Origin: Flavobacteriaceae bacterium
GTDB taxonomy: Bacteria; Bacteroidota; Bacteroidia; Flavobacteriales; Flavobacteriaceae
Length of the DNA stretch: 64,000 nt
Assembly: GCA_029243245.1 (NCBI GenBank)
Contig: JAQWSK010000016.1
Span: forward strand, 1 to 64,000
Direction of reading: 5' to 3'
Below, piece after piece: positions 16,028 to 25,977 of the stretch. Under the pieces are notes generated by a model that searched no databases, had not been told where the DNA came from, and worked only from the letters and a program-made list of their open reading frames with translations. Both the position numbers and the translations under genes were made by a program. Position 1 is the first letter of the stretch, and every line of letters starts with the position of its first letter.

Positions 16028-17620
16028 TTAATTTTTATTAAGAAATAAGGGAAAAGATGTTTCAAAGGTTGTACCATCTCCTTTTTTACTTTTCAAGCTA
16101 ATTTGTCCTCCATGAATTTGAATAATCTTCTTCACGTAAGTTAAACCAAGTCCATGTCCTTTAATGTCATGGATATTTCCACTTTGAACCCTATAAAATT
16201 TTTGAAAAATTAATTTCTGTGATTTTAAATCCATTCCCATTCCTTTATCCTCAATGAATATGGATATTTTATTATTTTTAATTAAACTATTAATATTAAT
16301 CATTGGAGAATTTGTAGAGTATTTAATAGCATTATCTAAGATATTAACAAAAACATTTGTTAAATGAGTATTATTTCCAAATATAGCATCAGAATTAGCA
16401 CTCAAGTTAATATTAATTTTACCATTTCTGCTTTCAACGAGAAGAAAAACATGGTTAATAGCTAATCTTACAACATCATGAAGTTTAATAACTTTCTTTT
16501 CTATCTGAAGAGTCCTTTTTTCTAATTGTGAAATTCTCAAAACATCTTCAACTTGTTTTAACATTCTATGATTTTCCTCCTTAATCATTTTTGTGTATTT
16601 CTTTATTTTTATTGGCTTATTTATTGTTTTACTGTTTGATATTGCATCAATCGCTAGACCTATTGTAGCAATCGGTGTTTTAAATTCATGAGACATGTTA
16701 TTAATAAAATCAGTTTTCATTACAGCGATTTTCTTTTGTTGAATTATTTGATAAAGTGCGCTAAATGAAACTAAAACAATAAATAAAGTAAGTATTATCG
16801 ACAATCCAACTACTCCTATCAATGATGAAAGGACAAAATTTTCTTTTTGTGGAAAGAAAACGACTAGTTCATAGGGGCTTTCCCCTATATCATTAATCAA
16901 TATGGGAGTAGCATAACTTGGTCCTTTATTCTCTTCAGAATAATTGTTTAATTTTACTCTAGTAGCTAAATTATTATTATAGATACCAAACTCAAATGGT
17001 GTTTTAATATTTTTATCATTCAATCCTTTATTAAGTAAAAGAAAAATTTCTTGAGTGCTTACTCTTTTATGTATAGGAAGGTTTGCCATGTATTGCATAA
17101 ATATTGTTCTATATTTAGCAACTTCAAAAGGATTTCTTCTTTCTACTGATTTCAATTTAGAAACTGTGGTAATCATATTATTTTCACGATTAAAAATATC
17201 ATTACTTATAATAGCTGTCGTATTTACACTTTTGTAATCAGAAATATTAGCTAAATTACCGAAGCGTGGATCTAGTGAAGATACATCAACATCATAATCT
17301 TCTTGTAAAATACCATATGCAAAAAAAGTTGAAAGATTGGTTGAGCTTTCTTCAGGAAGAAATAAAAATACATCTGTAAAATTTGAATCATCAGGCTTTC
17401 CAACTGAATCAATTAAACGTTCGTAGGCTAAAATATAATCGTTAAGTTCTCTATTTTGAACTTCAATAGACACAGATTCAAGAACCTGATTAACTGCTAA
17501 AGAAAAAGCTTCTTCCTTATTAATCCAGGATGTTTTAATCCAATAGGCCTGAACAGCTAACACACCAATTATTGAGAGCAACATTAGTGACACTAAAACA
17601 ATAAAGTAGTATTTCTTCAA
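16028..17620 (-). CDS. Sensor histidine kinase, RprX type
   Basis: A 530-residue membrane kinase. Two membrane helices (about 6-26 and 264-288) flank a periplasmic sensor region of about 235 residues with no domain I recognise. HisKA follows with the phospho-acceptor H311 in NNMSHEFKTP, and then the ATPase domain with the N box (FVNILDNAIKYS), G1 (EDKGMGMD) and G2 (GHGLGLTYVKK). It starts at a TTG, because a stop lies three codons upstream and no ATG is available before M13. It pairs with the adjacent response regulator; the stimulus is unknown. Confidence 0.92.
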   Translation of the reverse strand: MKKYYFIVLVSLMLLSIIGVLAVQAYWIKTSWINKEEAFSLAVNQVLESVSIEVQNRELNDYILAYERLIDSVGKPDDSNFTDVFLFLPEESSTNLSTFFAYGILQEDYDVDVSSLDPRFGNLANISDYKSVNTTAIISNDIFNRENNMITTVSKLKSVERRNPFEVAKYRTIFMQYMANLPIHKRVSTQEIFLLLNKGLNDKNIKTPFEFGIYNNNLATRVKLNNYSEENKGPSYATPILINDIGESPYELVVFFPQKENFVLSSLIGVVGLSIILTLFIVLVSFSALYQIIQQKKIAVMKTDFINNMSHEFKTPIATIGLAIDAISNSKTINKPIKIKKYTKMIKEENHRMLKQVEDVLRISQLEKRTLQIEKKVIKLHDVVRLAINHVFLLVESRNGKININLSANSDAIFGNNTHLTNVFVNILDNAIKYSTNSPMININSLIKNNKISIFIEDKGMGMDLKSQKLIFQKFYRVQSGNIHDIKGHGLGLTYVKKIIQIHGGQISLKSKKGDGTTFETSFPLFLNKN

Positions 17621-17683
17621 ATGAATTCAATTATTTAAATACAAAAATCACTAAAAAATTAGATATTAAATCCTAATGTATTG

Positions 17684-18280
17684 TTAATCTGCAATATTAA
17701 ATTGAAATTTTAATTCAATCAATAATTTTTCTAGTAATAAAACTGTTTCATTCCAATCAATATTTTCAATTATTTTATCAGCCAACAAAGATTTTCTTTT
17801 ATCAGACCATTGATTTGAAATTTTCAATATAACTTCATCTCTATCAGTCAGATCTCTTTTAACCACTCTATCAATTCTTATATTAATTGGAGCTGTAATT
17901 AAAATTGTGTAATCACATAACTTATAACCTCCAGACTCAAATAAAATTGCAGCTTCTTTAACTAATAATGCAGATTTATTTGTAGTTCTAAATTTTAAAA
18001 AATCATCCGCAATAGCAGGATGAATAATTGAATTCAATAAATTAAGGTCATCAGAATTATTAAAAACTCTTTTAGACAAAGTTTTAGAATCTAATTTATC
18101 AAGTTTATATATTTCATCTCCAAAGTGTTTTTTTATTTGTCTTTTTAGTTTTGGATTTGTATCAACCAAAAGTTTAGCTTGTTTATCCGAGTTATAGCAG
18201 GGAATTCCTTTATCTCTGAAAAAATTTAAAACTTTGGACTTTCCACTTCCAATTCCTCCAGTTAAACCAACGATTTTCAT
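17684..18280 (-). CDS. coaE: Dephospho-CoA kinase
   Basis: Last enzyme of coenzyme A synthesis, phosphorylating the 3' position of dephospho-CoA. The P-loop GLTGGIGSGKSKV is at residues 5-17, and the LLVDTNPKLKRQI and IHPAIADDF segments match the family. Length 198 is normal. Its start overlaps the end of the YbbR-like gene by four bases. A second CoA-pathway gene, coaBC, lies 4.4 kb upstream in the same minus-strand block. Confidence 0.95.
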   Translation of the reverse strand: MKIVGLTGGIGSGKSKVLNFFRDKGIPCYNSDKQAKLLVDTNPKLKRQIKKHFGDEIYKLDKLDSKTLSKRVFNNSDDLNLLNSIIHPAIADDFLKFRTTNKSALLVKEAAILFESGGYKLCDYTILITAPINIRIDRVVKRDLTDRDEVILKISNQWSDKRKSLLADKIIENIDWNETVLLLEKLLIELKFQFNIAD

Positions 18281-19233
18281 TTCTTAATAAGATAAGAAAT
18301 TGTCTTTGGAGTCCATCGTATATTTCTAGAAAACTCAGAATATTTTACAAGACTAACAGGAACACTTTGAAATTTTCCATTATTAGTTATTTCATAATCA
18401 AAAACTAATTCAAAATCTTCCTCTTTTACTTTCTCAATATACTCAAGTGGAAATGAAGAAGTAAGGTTAACTTTTTCAGGAAAGAGTTTGATTTTTATAC
18501 TATCAGGTAGATTAATTACTCTTATAGGAATTTCAAACACCTGTTCTGTGAACCTTTTAACTGATTCCTCAAAGAGGACTTCAATGGGTGTGACCTTTAA
18601 AAGGGAGTCATTGTTTTCAATTGAAACAATAATTTTTATGTTATTTGAAATATTATCTTTTTCAACAACTTCAGTGTTTAAAACATTTAAACTCACAAGC
18701 TTATGCTCAGGCCCTGAAACACTTACAGAATCTGGCTCAACTCTAGAATCATTCATACTATTATATCCTGAAGCATAGTTAAAATTAGTATTAATATTAA
18801 CTTTCACTTTCTTTCTTTTTAAAGTAGAATAATCAAAATATAATCGATCATTTTCAAAACTCAAAAAATTACCAATTATTTGATCATCAAGAAATCTTCT
18901 CTGAGAAATTAAATCAATTATTCCTTTTGATTTTTCAAAATTAGCAATTGAAATATCTACATTTAATGTTTTAGGAGCTAATCTATATAAAAGTATTTGA
19001 AATCCTGATGTATTGATATAACCCTCGATGACCCTATAATCTGATTCAACTATCAATAGATCTGGAGTATTCACATATTTAACATCAAATAAGACAAGTG
19101 CTGAATAATTTTTAGAGAATTTAGTAATTCCCCAAAATAAAAAAGAGATTACTATAAAAATAAAAAACAATTTAATTTTTTGCTTCCTTGCTAAAGGATT
19201 TGACAGACTGTTATTAAAAATATTAAGGTCCAT
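18277..19233 (-). CDS. YbbR-like domain protein
   Basis: A 318-residue protein with one N-terminal membrane helix (residues 22-39) and a large extracytoplasmic part with beta-rich YbbR-type repeats; residues from RVEPDSVSVSGPEHKLV match the repeat pattern. In Firmicutes the related CdaR regulates the diadenylate cyclase CdaA; here no cyclase gene is nearby, so that link should not be assumed. The position between fabI and coaE is common in Flavobacteriia. Confidence 0.82.
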   Translation of the reverse strand: MDLNIFNNSLSNPLARKQKIKLFFIFIVISFLFWGITKFSKNYSALVLFDVKYVNTPDLLIVESDYRVIEGYINTSGFQILLYRLAPKTLNVDISIANFEKSKGIIDLISQRRFLDDQIIGNFLSFENDRLYFDYSTLKRKKVKVNINTNFNYASGYNSMNDSRVEPDSVSVSGPEHKLVSLNVLNTEVVEKDNISNNIKIIVSIENNDSLLKVTPIEVLFEESVKRFTEQVFEIPIRVINLPDSIKIKLFPEKVNLTSSFPLEYIEKVKEEDFELVFDYEITNNGKFQSVPVSLVKYSEFSRNIRWTPKTISYLIKK

Positions 19234-19248
19234 TCAATATTATTTTGA

Positions 19249-20058
19249 TCACTCAAGAGCATCTATAATTTCTTGACTTACACCAACATTTGAAAATCCT
19301 CCATCATGAAATAGATTTTGTAAAGTAACTTTTTTAGAATAATCAGAGAACATCATAACTGTATATTTAGCACAATCCTCTGCAGACGCATTACCTAATG
19401 GTGCTGTTTTTTCAGCATAATTTAAAAATCCTTCTAACCCTTTGACTCCTTCTCCTGCTTTAGTCAAAGTTGGGGATTGAGAAATAGTGTTTACTCTAAC
19501 CTTTTTTTTCTTTCCAAAAAAATATCCAAAACTACGGGCTATAGATTCCAAATAAGCTTTATTATCAGCCATATCATTATAATTTGGGAAAGTTCTCTGA
19601 GCAGCAATGTAGGTTAATGCAATAATACTCCCCCATTTATTCATAGCATTCATTTTAAATAAGGTCTGCATAAGTTTGTGAAAAGATACTGCTGATATAT
19701 CCCAACCTTTAGCCATCCACTCATGATTTAAATCAGTATAATGCTTCCCTTTTCTAACATTTACAGACATTCCTATCGAGTGAAGAACAAAATCTATTTT
19801 GCCTCCAAAATACTCCATAGATTTTTGTATTAAATTTTCAAGATCTGGTAATGAAGTTGCATCAGCTGGAATTAAAGGAGCTTTTGTTTTTTCAGCCAAT
19901 TCATTTATACTACCCATTCTAAGAGCGACAGGAGCATTTGTTAATATAATCTGACCACCTGCTTCAATAATAGCTTCAGCCGTTTTCCATGCAATCGAAT
20001 TTTGATCTAATGCGCCAAAGACAATTCCCTTTTTTCCTTCTAAAATCTTATATGACAT
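19249..20058 (-). CDS. fabI: Enoyl-[acyl-carrier-protein] reductase (FabI)
   Basis: Completes each round of fatty acid elongation by reducing the enoyl-ACP double bond with NAD(P)H. This is the FabI branch of the short-chain dehydrogenases: the N-terminal nucleotide site reads GIVFGALDQNSIAW, and the catalytic pair is Tyr-x6-Lys in NYNDMADNKAYL, preceded by the conserved Tyr of LTYIAAQR. Length 269 is typical. It lies in a run between recN and the YbbR-like gene. FabI is the target of triclosan-type inhibitors in other species. Confidence 0.95.
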   Translation of the reverse strand: MSYKILEGKKGIVFGALDQNSIAWKTAEAIIEAGGQIILTNAPVALRMGSINELAEKTKAPLIPADATSLPDLENLIQKSMEYFGGKIDFVLHSIGMSVNVRKGKHYTDLNHEWMAKGWDISAVSFHKLMQTLFKMNAMNKWGSIIALTYIAAQRTFPNYNDMADNKAYLESIARSFGYFFGKKKKVRVNTISQSPTLTKAGEGVKGLEGFLNYAEKTAPLGNASAEDCAKYTVMMFSDYSKKVTLQNLFHDGGFSNVGVSQEIIDALE

Positions 20059-20084
20059 ATTTATAAACTTTACACAAATATAGC

Positions 20085-21737
20085 TTAATCTAGTAACTCA
20101 CGAGCATGCTCAAGGGCACTGATTGTCATTTCCTTACCAGAAAGCATTAAAGCAATTTCATCTTCTCTTTCCTTTTTATTTAATTCTTTTAGATTAGTAA
20201 TAGTTTCAAAATTAATTGTTTGTTTAAAAACTTTTATATGATTTTTTCCTTTAGCTGCCACTTGAGGTATATGTGTAATTGTAAAAACCTGAGTTGATTT
20301 AGACATATCACACATTAACATTCCAATTTCATTAGCCACCGTTCCTGAAACTCCTGCATCAATTTCATCAAAAATTATTGTAGGTAAACTATGAAATTTG
20401 GCCGTCATATATTTTAATGATAGCATAATTCTTGACAATTCTCCTCCCGATACAACTTTTTTAAACGTCTTATGTTTTGAACCCAGATTAGAAGAAAACA
20501 GAAACTCTAATTTTTCTTTTCCAAATTCATTAAAATCATTTAGCTCAATTAAGTTTATTTTAAAACTAGCATTTTTCATTCCTAGTTTTAGAACAAGAGC
20601 TTTTAATTCATCTTGAATCTTTGGTATTGTTTTAGCTCTTCTTTTATGGATTTTTAAAGAAAGTTTTGATAGAATATTTTTTTTAATATCAAGTCTTTTT
20701 TTTGTTTCTTCAATTTGAATGGATATTGATTTTGTGTTATAAAAAAATTTTGACAATTTATCTCTTGCTAATATTAAATCTTCAATTGTTGAAACGTCAT
20801 GTTTTTTTAAAACTGAATATAAATTATCCAGTTTTGTGTTCTTAATTTTTAATAGTTCTGGATCTGACTCTAAAGATATTAGATGGTTTTCAAAATCATT
20901 AACAATATCCCTTAATTCTATTAATAAAGATTCTATTCTGGAATTATAATTGGTAAATTTTTGAGAAAATTTACCAATTGATTTAACATTGCTTAAAATC
21001 TCAGACAGCCTAGTCAATATACCATTCTCATTAGCATTTATTGAATTCACAGAAAACGATAGTTTGTTTTTAAATTCGTCAATATTACCTAATTCTGACA
21101 CTTCTTCTTCAAGAGTTGATAAGGTATCAGCTTTTAGGTCTAGAGATTCCAGCTCTGTCAATAAATAATTCTTATAATCTAATTCCTTAGCTCCAGTTTT
21201 ATTATGCTTCAAAAGACTATTATAAGATGAGATTAGAGAATTATATTCTAAAAAATGAGATTTGAATTCATTTGTAAAATGGATGTTATCAGATAGGGAG
21301 TCTAAAAATTTAAATTGGAAAGAATTTGATAAAATTGACTGAGTATTATTCTGAGAATGAACATCAATTAGGTTAACACTAAGTTTATTTAATATTTCAA
21401 GATTAACAGGAGTATCATTTATGAACGCTCTCGATTTTCCTGATGGAATTAATTCCCTACGTAAAATAGTTTCTTTCTCATAATCTATATCTTCCAAAGA
21501 AAAAAATTCTTTAAGATTATACAATGAAATATCAAATGAAGCCTCAATAATACATTTTTTTGAAGAATCTTTAAGATAACTTAAATCTGCACGCTTCCCT
21601 AAAACTAATGATAAAGCTCCTAAAATTATAGATTTGCCTGCACCTGTTTCACCAGTGATTGATGTCATCCCATCAGAAAATGAAACTTCCAAACTATCGA
21701 TTATTGCGAAATTTGAAATAGAAAGCTCTTTTAACAA
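20085..21737 (-). CDS. recN: DNA repair protein RecN
   Basis: An SMC-like ATPase that works in double-strand break repair. The N-terminal half has Walker A GETGAGKSIILGAL, the central part (residues 160-370) is coiled coil, and the C-terminal half has the ABC signature VSGGELSRIML and Walker B TIIFDEIDAGVSG. Length 550 is normal. It starts at a TTG, which gives the conserved MLKELSISNFAIID N terminus; no ATG fits. Confidence 0.95.
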   Translation of the reverse strand: MLKELSISNFAIIDSLEVSFSDGMTSITGETGAGKSIILGALSLVLGKRADLSYLKDSSKKCIIEASFDISLYNLKEFFSLEDIDYEKETILRRELIPSGKSRAFINDTPVNLEILNKLSVNLIDVHSQNNTQSILSNSFQFKFLDSLSDNIHFTNEFKSHFLEYNSLISSYNSLLKHNKTGAKELDYKNYLLTELESLDLKADTLSTLEEEVSELGNIDEFKNKLSFSVNSINANENGILTRLSEILSNVKSIGKFSQKFTNYNSRIESLLIELRDIVNDFENHLISLESDPELLKIKNTKLDNLYSVLKKHDVSTIEDLILARDKLSKFFYNTKSISIQIEETKKRLDIKKNILSKLSLKIHKRRAKTIPKIQDELKALVLKLGMKNASFKINLIELNDFNEFGKEKLEFLFSSNLGSKHKTFKKVVSGGELSRIMLSLKYMTAKFHSLPTIIFDEIDAGVSGTVANEIGMLMCDMSKSTQVFTITHIPQVAAKGKNHIKVFKQTINFETITNLKELNKKEREDEIALMLSGKEMTISALEHARELLD

Positions 21738-21788
21738 AACAAAAATTTATACTTTCAAATATATGTTAGATAAAGAGTATATTAAAAT

Positions 21789-22679
21789 TTAGTTCTTTAT
21801 TTCCTTCCATTTATTATTAAAAAAAGGTGCAACTCTTCTTAATAATTGTTTTGTAGCATCCAATTCAACCTTGACACCATCTGAAAAAACATCAACTATT
21901 TCCTGAGATTTAGCATCAAAAAATAATTGAATCAAAAAGGAATTAGGACGGCGCCTATTTAAGTCATTCAAATGCATCAGACTATTAGCAATACTAGTTT
22001 TAGCATTTAATTGATTAGAAGTCATAATATCCAGGCCTGTTCTATGATATTCATAATAAGTAGTTCTAAATTCATTGAATGCATTAGAAAGAATTGAGTC
22101 AACCAACCAATATCTGTTTTTTCTGTTTCCAGTAGTGGCCCATCCATCATTTTTACTTTGTTGAGCTAAATTTGATATTTGTTGGGCATATGAAAAAAAT
22201 AACTGACCTCCCTTAGAATTAAAGGTGTCTGCATCTAACCCAATAATCATATATGCATAAAAACTTAAAATAGATATTAAGTTTGATTCGTATTTGTTTG
22301 CATTATAAAATAATGGTTGATATTCTTGATAAGAAAAGCTTATATCAACATCTTGAAAGTTTAAAATAGGACTATTATAGTTAGAATCATAAATTGGTCT
22401 TTGAGACTGAACTTGGAGAGTTCCTTCAAAATTATTATCACTATAAGCTGTTAGATTCAAAATTAAACTACAATTAATTCTTTCTTCAGGATTCCAGTTT
22501 TGTGAAGTCCAAACTTGAGAATTCATGAATTCTTGAATAGATTCTTGCAGAGTAGAAAATATTTGTTGATTAGTTTGGTTAACTAGATCAGAATTGACTA
22601 TCACCTCACATCTTAGTTCCTGCGTAAAAATTTTAATTGAAAATAAAAAAAATCCAAAAAAAGTAAAGAGCCTAAACAT
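21789..22679 (-). CDS. DUF4835 family protein
   Basis: A 296-residue exported protein with a signal peptide (residues 1-19, FFLFSIKIFTQ). After it comes ELRCEVIVNSDLVNQTNQQIF, which marks the DUF4835 family, a conserved Bacteroidota family of unknown function and usually a neighbour of coaBC. It overlaps coaBC by 8 bases, indicating co-translation. A periplasmic or outer-membrane-associated location is inferred from the signal. Confidence 0.87.
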   Translation of the reverse strand: MFRLFTFFGFFLFSIKIFTQELRCEVIVNSDLVNQTNQQIFSTLQESIQEFMNSQVWTSQNWNPEERINCSLILNLTAYSDNNFEGTLQVQSQRPIYDSNYNSPILNFQDVDISFSYQEYQPLFYNANKYESNLISILSFYAYMIIGLDADTFNSKGGQLFFSYAQQISNLAQQSKNDGWATTGNRKNRYWLVDSILSNAFNEFRTTYYEYHRTGLDIMTSNQLNAKTSIANSLMHLNDLNRRRPNSFLIQLFFDAKSQEIVDVFSDGVKVELDATKQLLRRVAPFFNNKWKEIKN

Positions 22680-23880
22680 TCAGCTTAATAATTTCATTAA
22701 AAATATTTACAGCCACAGCAGATTTGCTTTTTAATTTAAAAGATTTTGAATTACCATTTTTTCTAATAAATGTTATTTTATTTGTATCAAATTCAAAACC
22801 TGCACCTTTATCATTTAAAGAGTTTAAAATAATTGCATCAAGATTTTTACGTTTGATTTTTTTTAAAGCATTTTTTATTTCATTTTCTGACTCCAAAGCA
22901 AATCCAATAACTATTTGATGTTTTTTAATTTTACCTATTTCAAATAATATATCTTTTGTTGGTGTTAAATGAATTGATTTTAATTTGTCTTCTTTTTTGA
23001 TTTTTGTTATAGATTTATTTTTTGGAGAAAAATCAGATACTGCTGCTGCAGCAATTACTATATCAGCATTATTAAAATTTGAAATCGTTTCTTTAAACAT
23101 TTCAGAAGCAGTTACAATTTTTATTAATTCACCTCTAAAGCTATCTAAATCTAAGCTGTTTGGACCTATAATTAATTTAACTACACCTCCTAACTTAACT
23201 GCTTCTTTAGCTAACTCAAAACCCATTTTACCAGATGAGTAATTACCTAAAAATCGCACAGGATCAATAGGTTCATATGTTGGTCCAGCTGTAATAAGTA
23301 TTTTTTTTCCATAAAGGGGTTGTGATTCATAAAAATAGGAAATCACACTTTTCAATATAAGTTCTGGCTCAAGCATTCTCCCTTTTCCATGCAAACCACT
23401 TGCTAAAAAGCCCTCACCAACAGGAAAAACAATATCACCATATGAAGACAGTTTTTGAATATTTTTTTTATTGGCAGGATGAGTATACATGTCTAAGTCC
23501 ATAGCTGGAGCAATTAAAACAGGGCTAGTTGCTGACAAATATGTAGCAATAAGCAAGTTATTACATTTAGCGTTTGCCATGGCAGACAAACTATTTGATG
23601 TTGCAGGTGCAATAAGAAAAATATCTGCCCAATTTCCCAATTCAACATGATTATTCCAACGAGAATTGTCATGATCTTCACTTGTGAAACTAGACAAAAC
23701 AGGGTTTTCGGAAAGAACCTCAAGTGCTAAAGAGGATACAAAATCTTTTGCTGAATCAGTTAGTATTACACGTACATCAGCACCAGATTTCTTTAAAAGC
23801 CTAACTAAAATAGGTATTTTATAAGCCGCTATACCACCTGTAACTCCTAAAAGAATTTTTTTGGATTCTAGCGGTAACAT
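22672..23880 (-). CDS. coaBC: Bifunctional CoaBC (PPC synthetase/decarboxylase)
   Basis: Joins cysteine to 4'-phosphopantothenate and decarboxylates the product in CoA synthesis. The CoaC flavin domain covers about residues 1-185 (GVTGGIAAYK, catalytic His in NHVELGNW, PAMDLDMYTHP substrate motif) and the CoaB domain the rest (ITAGPTYEPIDPVRFLGN, SSGKMGFELAKEA). I chose the ATG at 23880, one base after the rpoZ stop; a longer frame from 23925 would add 15 residues that overlap rpoZ and are not conserved. 402 residues. Confidence 0.94.
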   Translation of the reverse strand: MLPLESKKILLGVTGGIAAYKIPILVRLLKKSGADVRVILTDSAKDFVSSLALEVLSENPVLSSFTSEDHDNSRWNNHVELGNWADIFLIAPATSNSLSAMANAKCNNLLIATYLSATSPVLIAPAMDLDMYTHPANKKNIQKLSSYGDIVFPVGEGFLASGLHGKGRMLEPELILKSVISYFYESQPLYGKKILITAGPTYEPIDPVRFLGNYSSGKMGFELAKEAVKLGGVVKLIIGPNSLDLDSFRGELIKIVTASEMFKETISNFNNADIVIAAAAVSDFSPKNKSITKIKKEDKLKSIHLTPTKDILFEIGKIKKHQIVIGFALESENEIKNALKKIKRKNLDAIILNSLNDKGAGFEFDTNKITFIRKNGNSKSFKLKSKSAVAVNIFNEIIKLNV

Positions 23881-23881
23881 A

Positions 23882-24211
23882 TTAAGCTGACGGTTCGTCT
23901 GTATTACGATAATATATATTCTCATTCAACCATTCCTCTACAGCAATGGCATGAGGTTTTGGTAATCTTTCATAAAAACGAGAAACTTCAATCTGCTCTT
24001 TATTTTCGAAGATTTCCTCTAAACTATCATTGTGAGTAGCAAACTCTTCTAATTTTTCATGGAGTTCTTTTTTAATATCAAGATTTATTTGAGTAGATCT
24101 TTTTGCAATAATTGATAAAGCTTCGTATATGTTTTCCGTAACCGATTCAATTGATTCTCTATTATAAGTCTTTGAACTTAACGCTGCTTTAGAATTTCTA
24201 TATTTAGTCAT
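23882..24211 (-). CDS. rpoZ: RNA polymerase omega subunit, Bacteroidota type
   Basis: A 109-residue RpoZ/Rpb6-like subunit that helps assemble RNA polymerase. The recognisable core is ESVTENIYEALSIIAKRSTQI near residues 22-42, the conserved helix that binds beta-prime, followed by an acidic region and the Bacteroidota C-terminal extension (ERLPKPHAIAVEEWLNENIY). It lies between bamD (4-base gap) and coaBC (1-base gap), as usual in this phylum. Confidence 0.9.
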   Translation of the reverse strand: MTKYRNSKAALSSKTYNRESIESVTENIYEALSIIAKRSTQINLDIKKELHEKLEEFATHNDSLEEIFENKEQIEVSRFYERLPKPHAIAVEEWLNENIYYRNTDEPSA

Positions 24212-24215
24212 GATT

Positions 24216-25037
24216 TTATTTAGTTGTTGTGTTTTGAATTGACTCCAAAACGTTATTTATATTATTATATTTATTAGTTAAATCTTCCGTATAAATTGTC
24301 TCTGGATAGTATCGAAGAATATTGTTGTAAAGAACAATTAATTCTTCTAAACGCTCTATTTGCTTATTTAAAACACTATTAATAGCAATTTCATAGGATG
24401 CTAAAAACTCATAGTACATAGCACCTTCCCTATATGATGTTCCTGGATACTCAGCAATAAAATTTTCCAGAGACTTAATTGCAGATTTATAATCTCTAAT
24501 AGTGTAATATTGTTTTGAGACTTCAAAGTCTTTTTTCTCTAATTTTGTTTGAAGCTCAACTACAAGTACGTTAGCCTCATTTAAATATTCAGATTGAGGA
24601 AATTTATTAATAAAAATTTGTAGCTTATCAAGTGCTGTTTTAGTATCACCTTGGTCTAGACTAAATTCAGGTGATTCATAATAATATGATTTTGCTTCTA
24701 AAAACAATGCTTCTTGCACCCTTTGACTTTTCGGATAAGATTTAGTAAAATCTTCAAACTTATATGCCGCTAGTAAATACCTTTTGGTGTTAAAATAAGA
24801 ATCTGCTAAAAAGAAAACTACTCTTTCCGCCTGTGGTTTGCCTCTATATTTAGGTTCTACTTGTTCAAGCAATCTATTGGCTTTTCTATATTCCCCTTCA
24901 TTATAGTAATTTTCAGCCGCACGATACTTGGCAAGATTATCTTCGCTATTTAATAATTTCTGATAATCATTACAACCCGATACTATAAATATTATAGATA
25001 GGAAAATACACTTAATATGTTTTTTGAATTTAACCAT
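24216..25037 (-). CDS. bamD: Outer membrane assembly factor BamD
   Basis: A lipoprotein of the BAM complex that inserts beta-barrel proteins in the outer membrane. The signal ends at the lipobox IVSGC (C22), followed by NDYQKLLNSED, the family-typical start of the mature protein, and by TPR repeats (residues 30-230: AENYYNEGEYRKANRLLEQ, AYKFEDFTKSYPKSQR and so on). Length 273 is normal. Two overlapping -7 boxes lie just upstream, so a new transcript may start here inside the long minus-strand block. Confidence 0.93.
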   Translation of the reverse strand: MVKFKKHIKCIFLSIIFIVSGCNDYQKLLNSEDNLAKYRAAENYYNEGEYRKANRLLEQVEPKYRGKPQAERVVFFLADSYFNTKRYLLAAYKFEDFTKSYPKSQRVQEALFLEAKSYYYESPEFSLDQGDTKTALDKLQIFINKFPQSEYLNEANVLVVELQTKLEKKDFEVSKQYYTIRDYKSAIKSLENFIAEYPGTSYREGAMYYEFLASYEIAINSVLNKQIERLEELIVLYNNILRYYPETIYTEDLTNKYNNINNVLESIQNTTTK

Positions 25038-25041
25038 TTTG

Positions 25042-25058
25042 CAAAATTAACAAAACTA
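25042..25058 (-). promoter_or_regulatory. Two adjacent -7 boxes upstream of bamD
   Basis: On the minus strand TAGTTTTG (25051-25058) and TAATTTTG (25042-25049) both match TAnnTTTG. The second one ends only 4 bases before the ATG, so the first is the more plausible promoter, with a leader of a few bases. Confidence 0.4.
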
Positions 25059-25095
25059 TAGCTATAAACGAATAAAAAGAAAATCTAATATCGCT

Positions 25096-25977
25096 TTAGG
25101 TTAAAACAAATGATTTTAATTCATTTTTAATTCTAATTAATAATTCATTAGAAACACTAACTAAAGGCAGTCTTAAGTTATTTTCGCACATACCTAACTC
25201 ACTCATCAAAGCCTTAATTCCAGATGGATTTCCCTCTTCAAAAATTAAATTAATAAGATTCATAAGTTCGCTTTGTTTTGATAAAGCTTTTCTATTTTGA
25301 TTACTAATTGAGTATTTGACTATTTGATTGAATTCAAATGGCAAAGCATTTCCAATAACAGAAATCACACCAACTGTCCCCTTTAGAATTGAATTTGCAG
25401 CAGTTAAATCATCCCCAGATACAATCTGAAAATTATTTGGAGAAAAATGTAATAACTCATTTATTTGATCTTTATTATTACTAGCTTCTTTAATTCCAAT
25501 AATATTATTCTGTTTTTTTATTAATTGAAAGACAGTGCTTGGCTTTATATTTGAACCTGTTCTGGAAGGGACATTATATAAAATTAATGGAATATGGCTA
25601 TTTCTTGATATTTCACTAAAATGCTCAAACAAACCAGATTGAGTTGGTAAGTTATAATAAGGACAAACAGATAAAATAGATTGAAAATCAGATAATTTAA
25701 ATTTATTTAGTTTGTCAATTACTGATCTTGTGTCATTACCCCCAACACCAATAACTAAAGGAACTCTCTTATTATTTATTTGAACTATAAATTCAGAAAT
25801 TTTAATTTGTTCTGAGATTGATAAAGTAGCAGCCTCAGAAGTAGTTCCTAGAACTACTAAATAATCTATATTAGATAAAATCAGTTTGTTTATATGCTTT
25901 TCAAGTGAACTAAAATCGATACTTCCTTTATTATCAAAAGGAGTAATAACTGCAACACCATGACCTTTTAAATTCAT
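25096..25977 (-). CDS. dapA: 4-hydroxy-tetrahydrodipicolinate synthase
   Basis: First committed step of the lysine/diaminopimelate pathway, condensing pyruvate and aspartate semialdehyde. The Schiff-base Lys is K163 (IGIKEASNN); the proton relay T45/T46 (LGTTSEA), Y134 (LILYNVPSRTG) and carboxylate-binding R139 are all present. Length 293 is normal. It shares one base with the stop of the DUF6913-like gene. dapF for a later step lies at 34941-35723. Confidence 0.96.
   Translation of the reverse strand: MNLKGHGVAVITPFDNKGSIDFSSLEKHINKLILSNIDYLVVLGTTSEAATLSISEQIKISEFIVQINNKRVPLVIGVGGNDTRSVIDKLNKFKLSDFQSILSVCPYYNLPTQSGLFEHFSEISRNSHIPLILYNVPSRTGSNIKPSTVFQLIKKQNNIIGIKEASNNKDQINELLHFSPNNFQIVSGDDLTAANSILKGTVGVISVIGNALPFEFNQIVKYSISNQNRKALSKQSELMNLINLIFEEGNPSGIKALMSELGMCENNLRLPLVSVSNELLIRIKNELKSFVLT

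Noticed and set aside
23514-23723. Minus-strand ORF within coaBC
   Set aside because: Alternative frame of a well-conserved flavin domain; no independent support.
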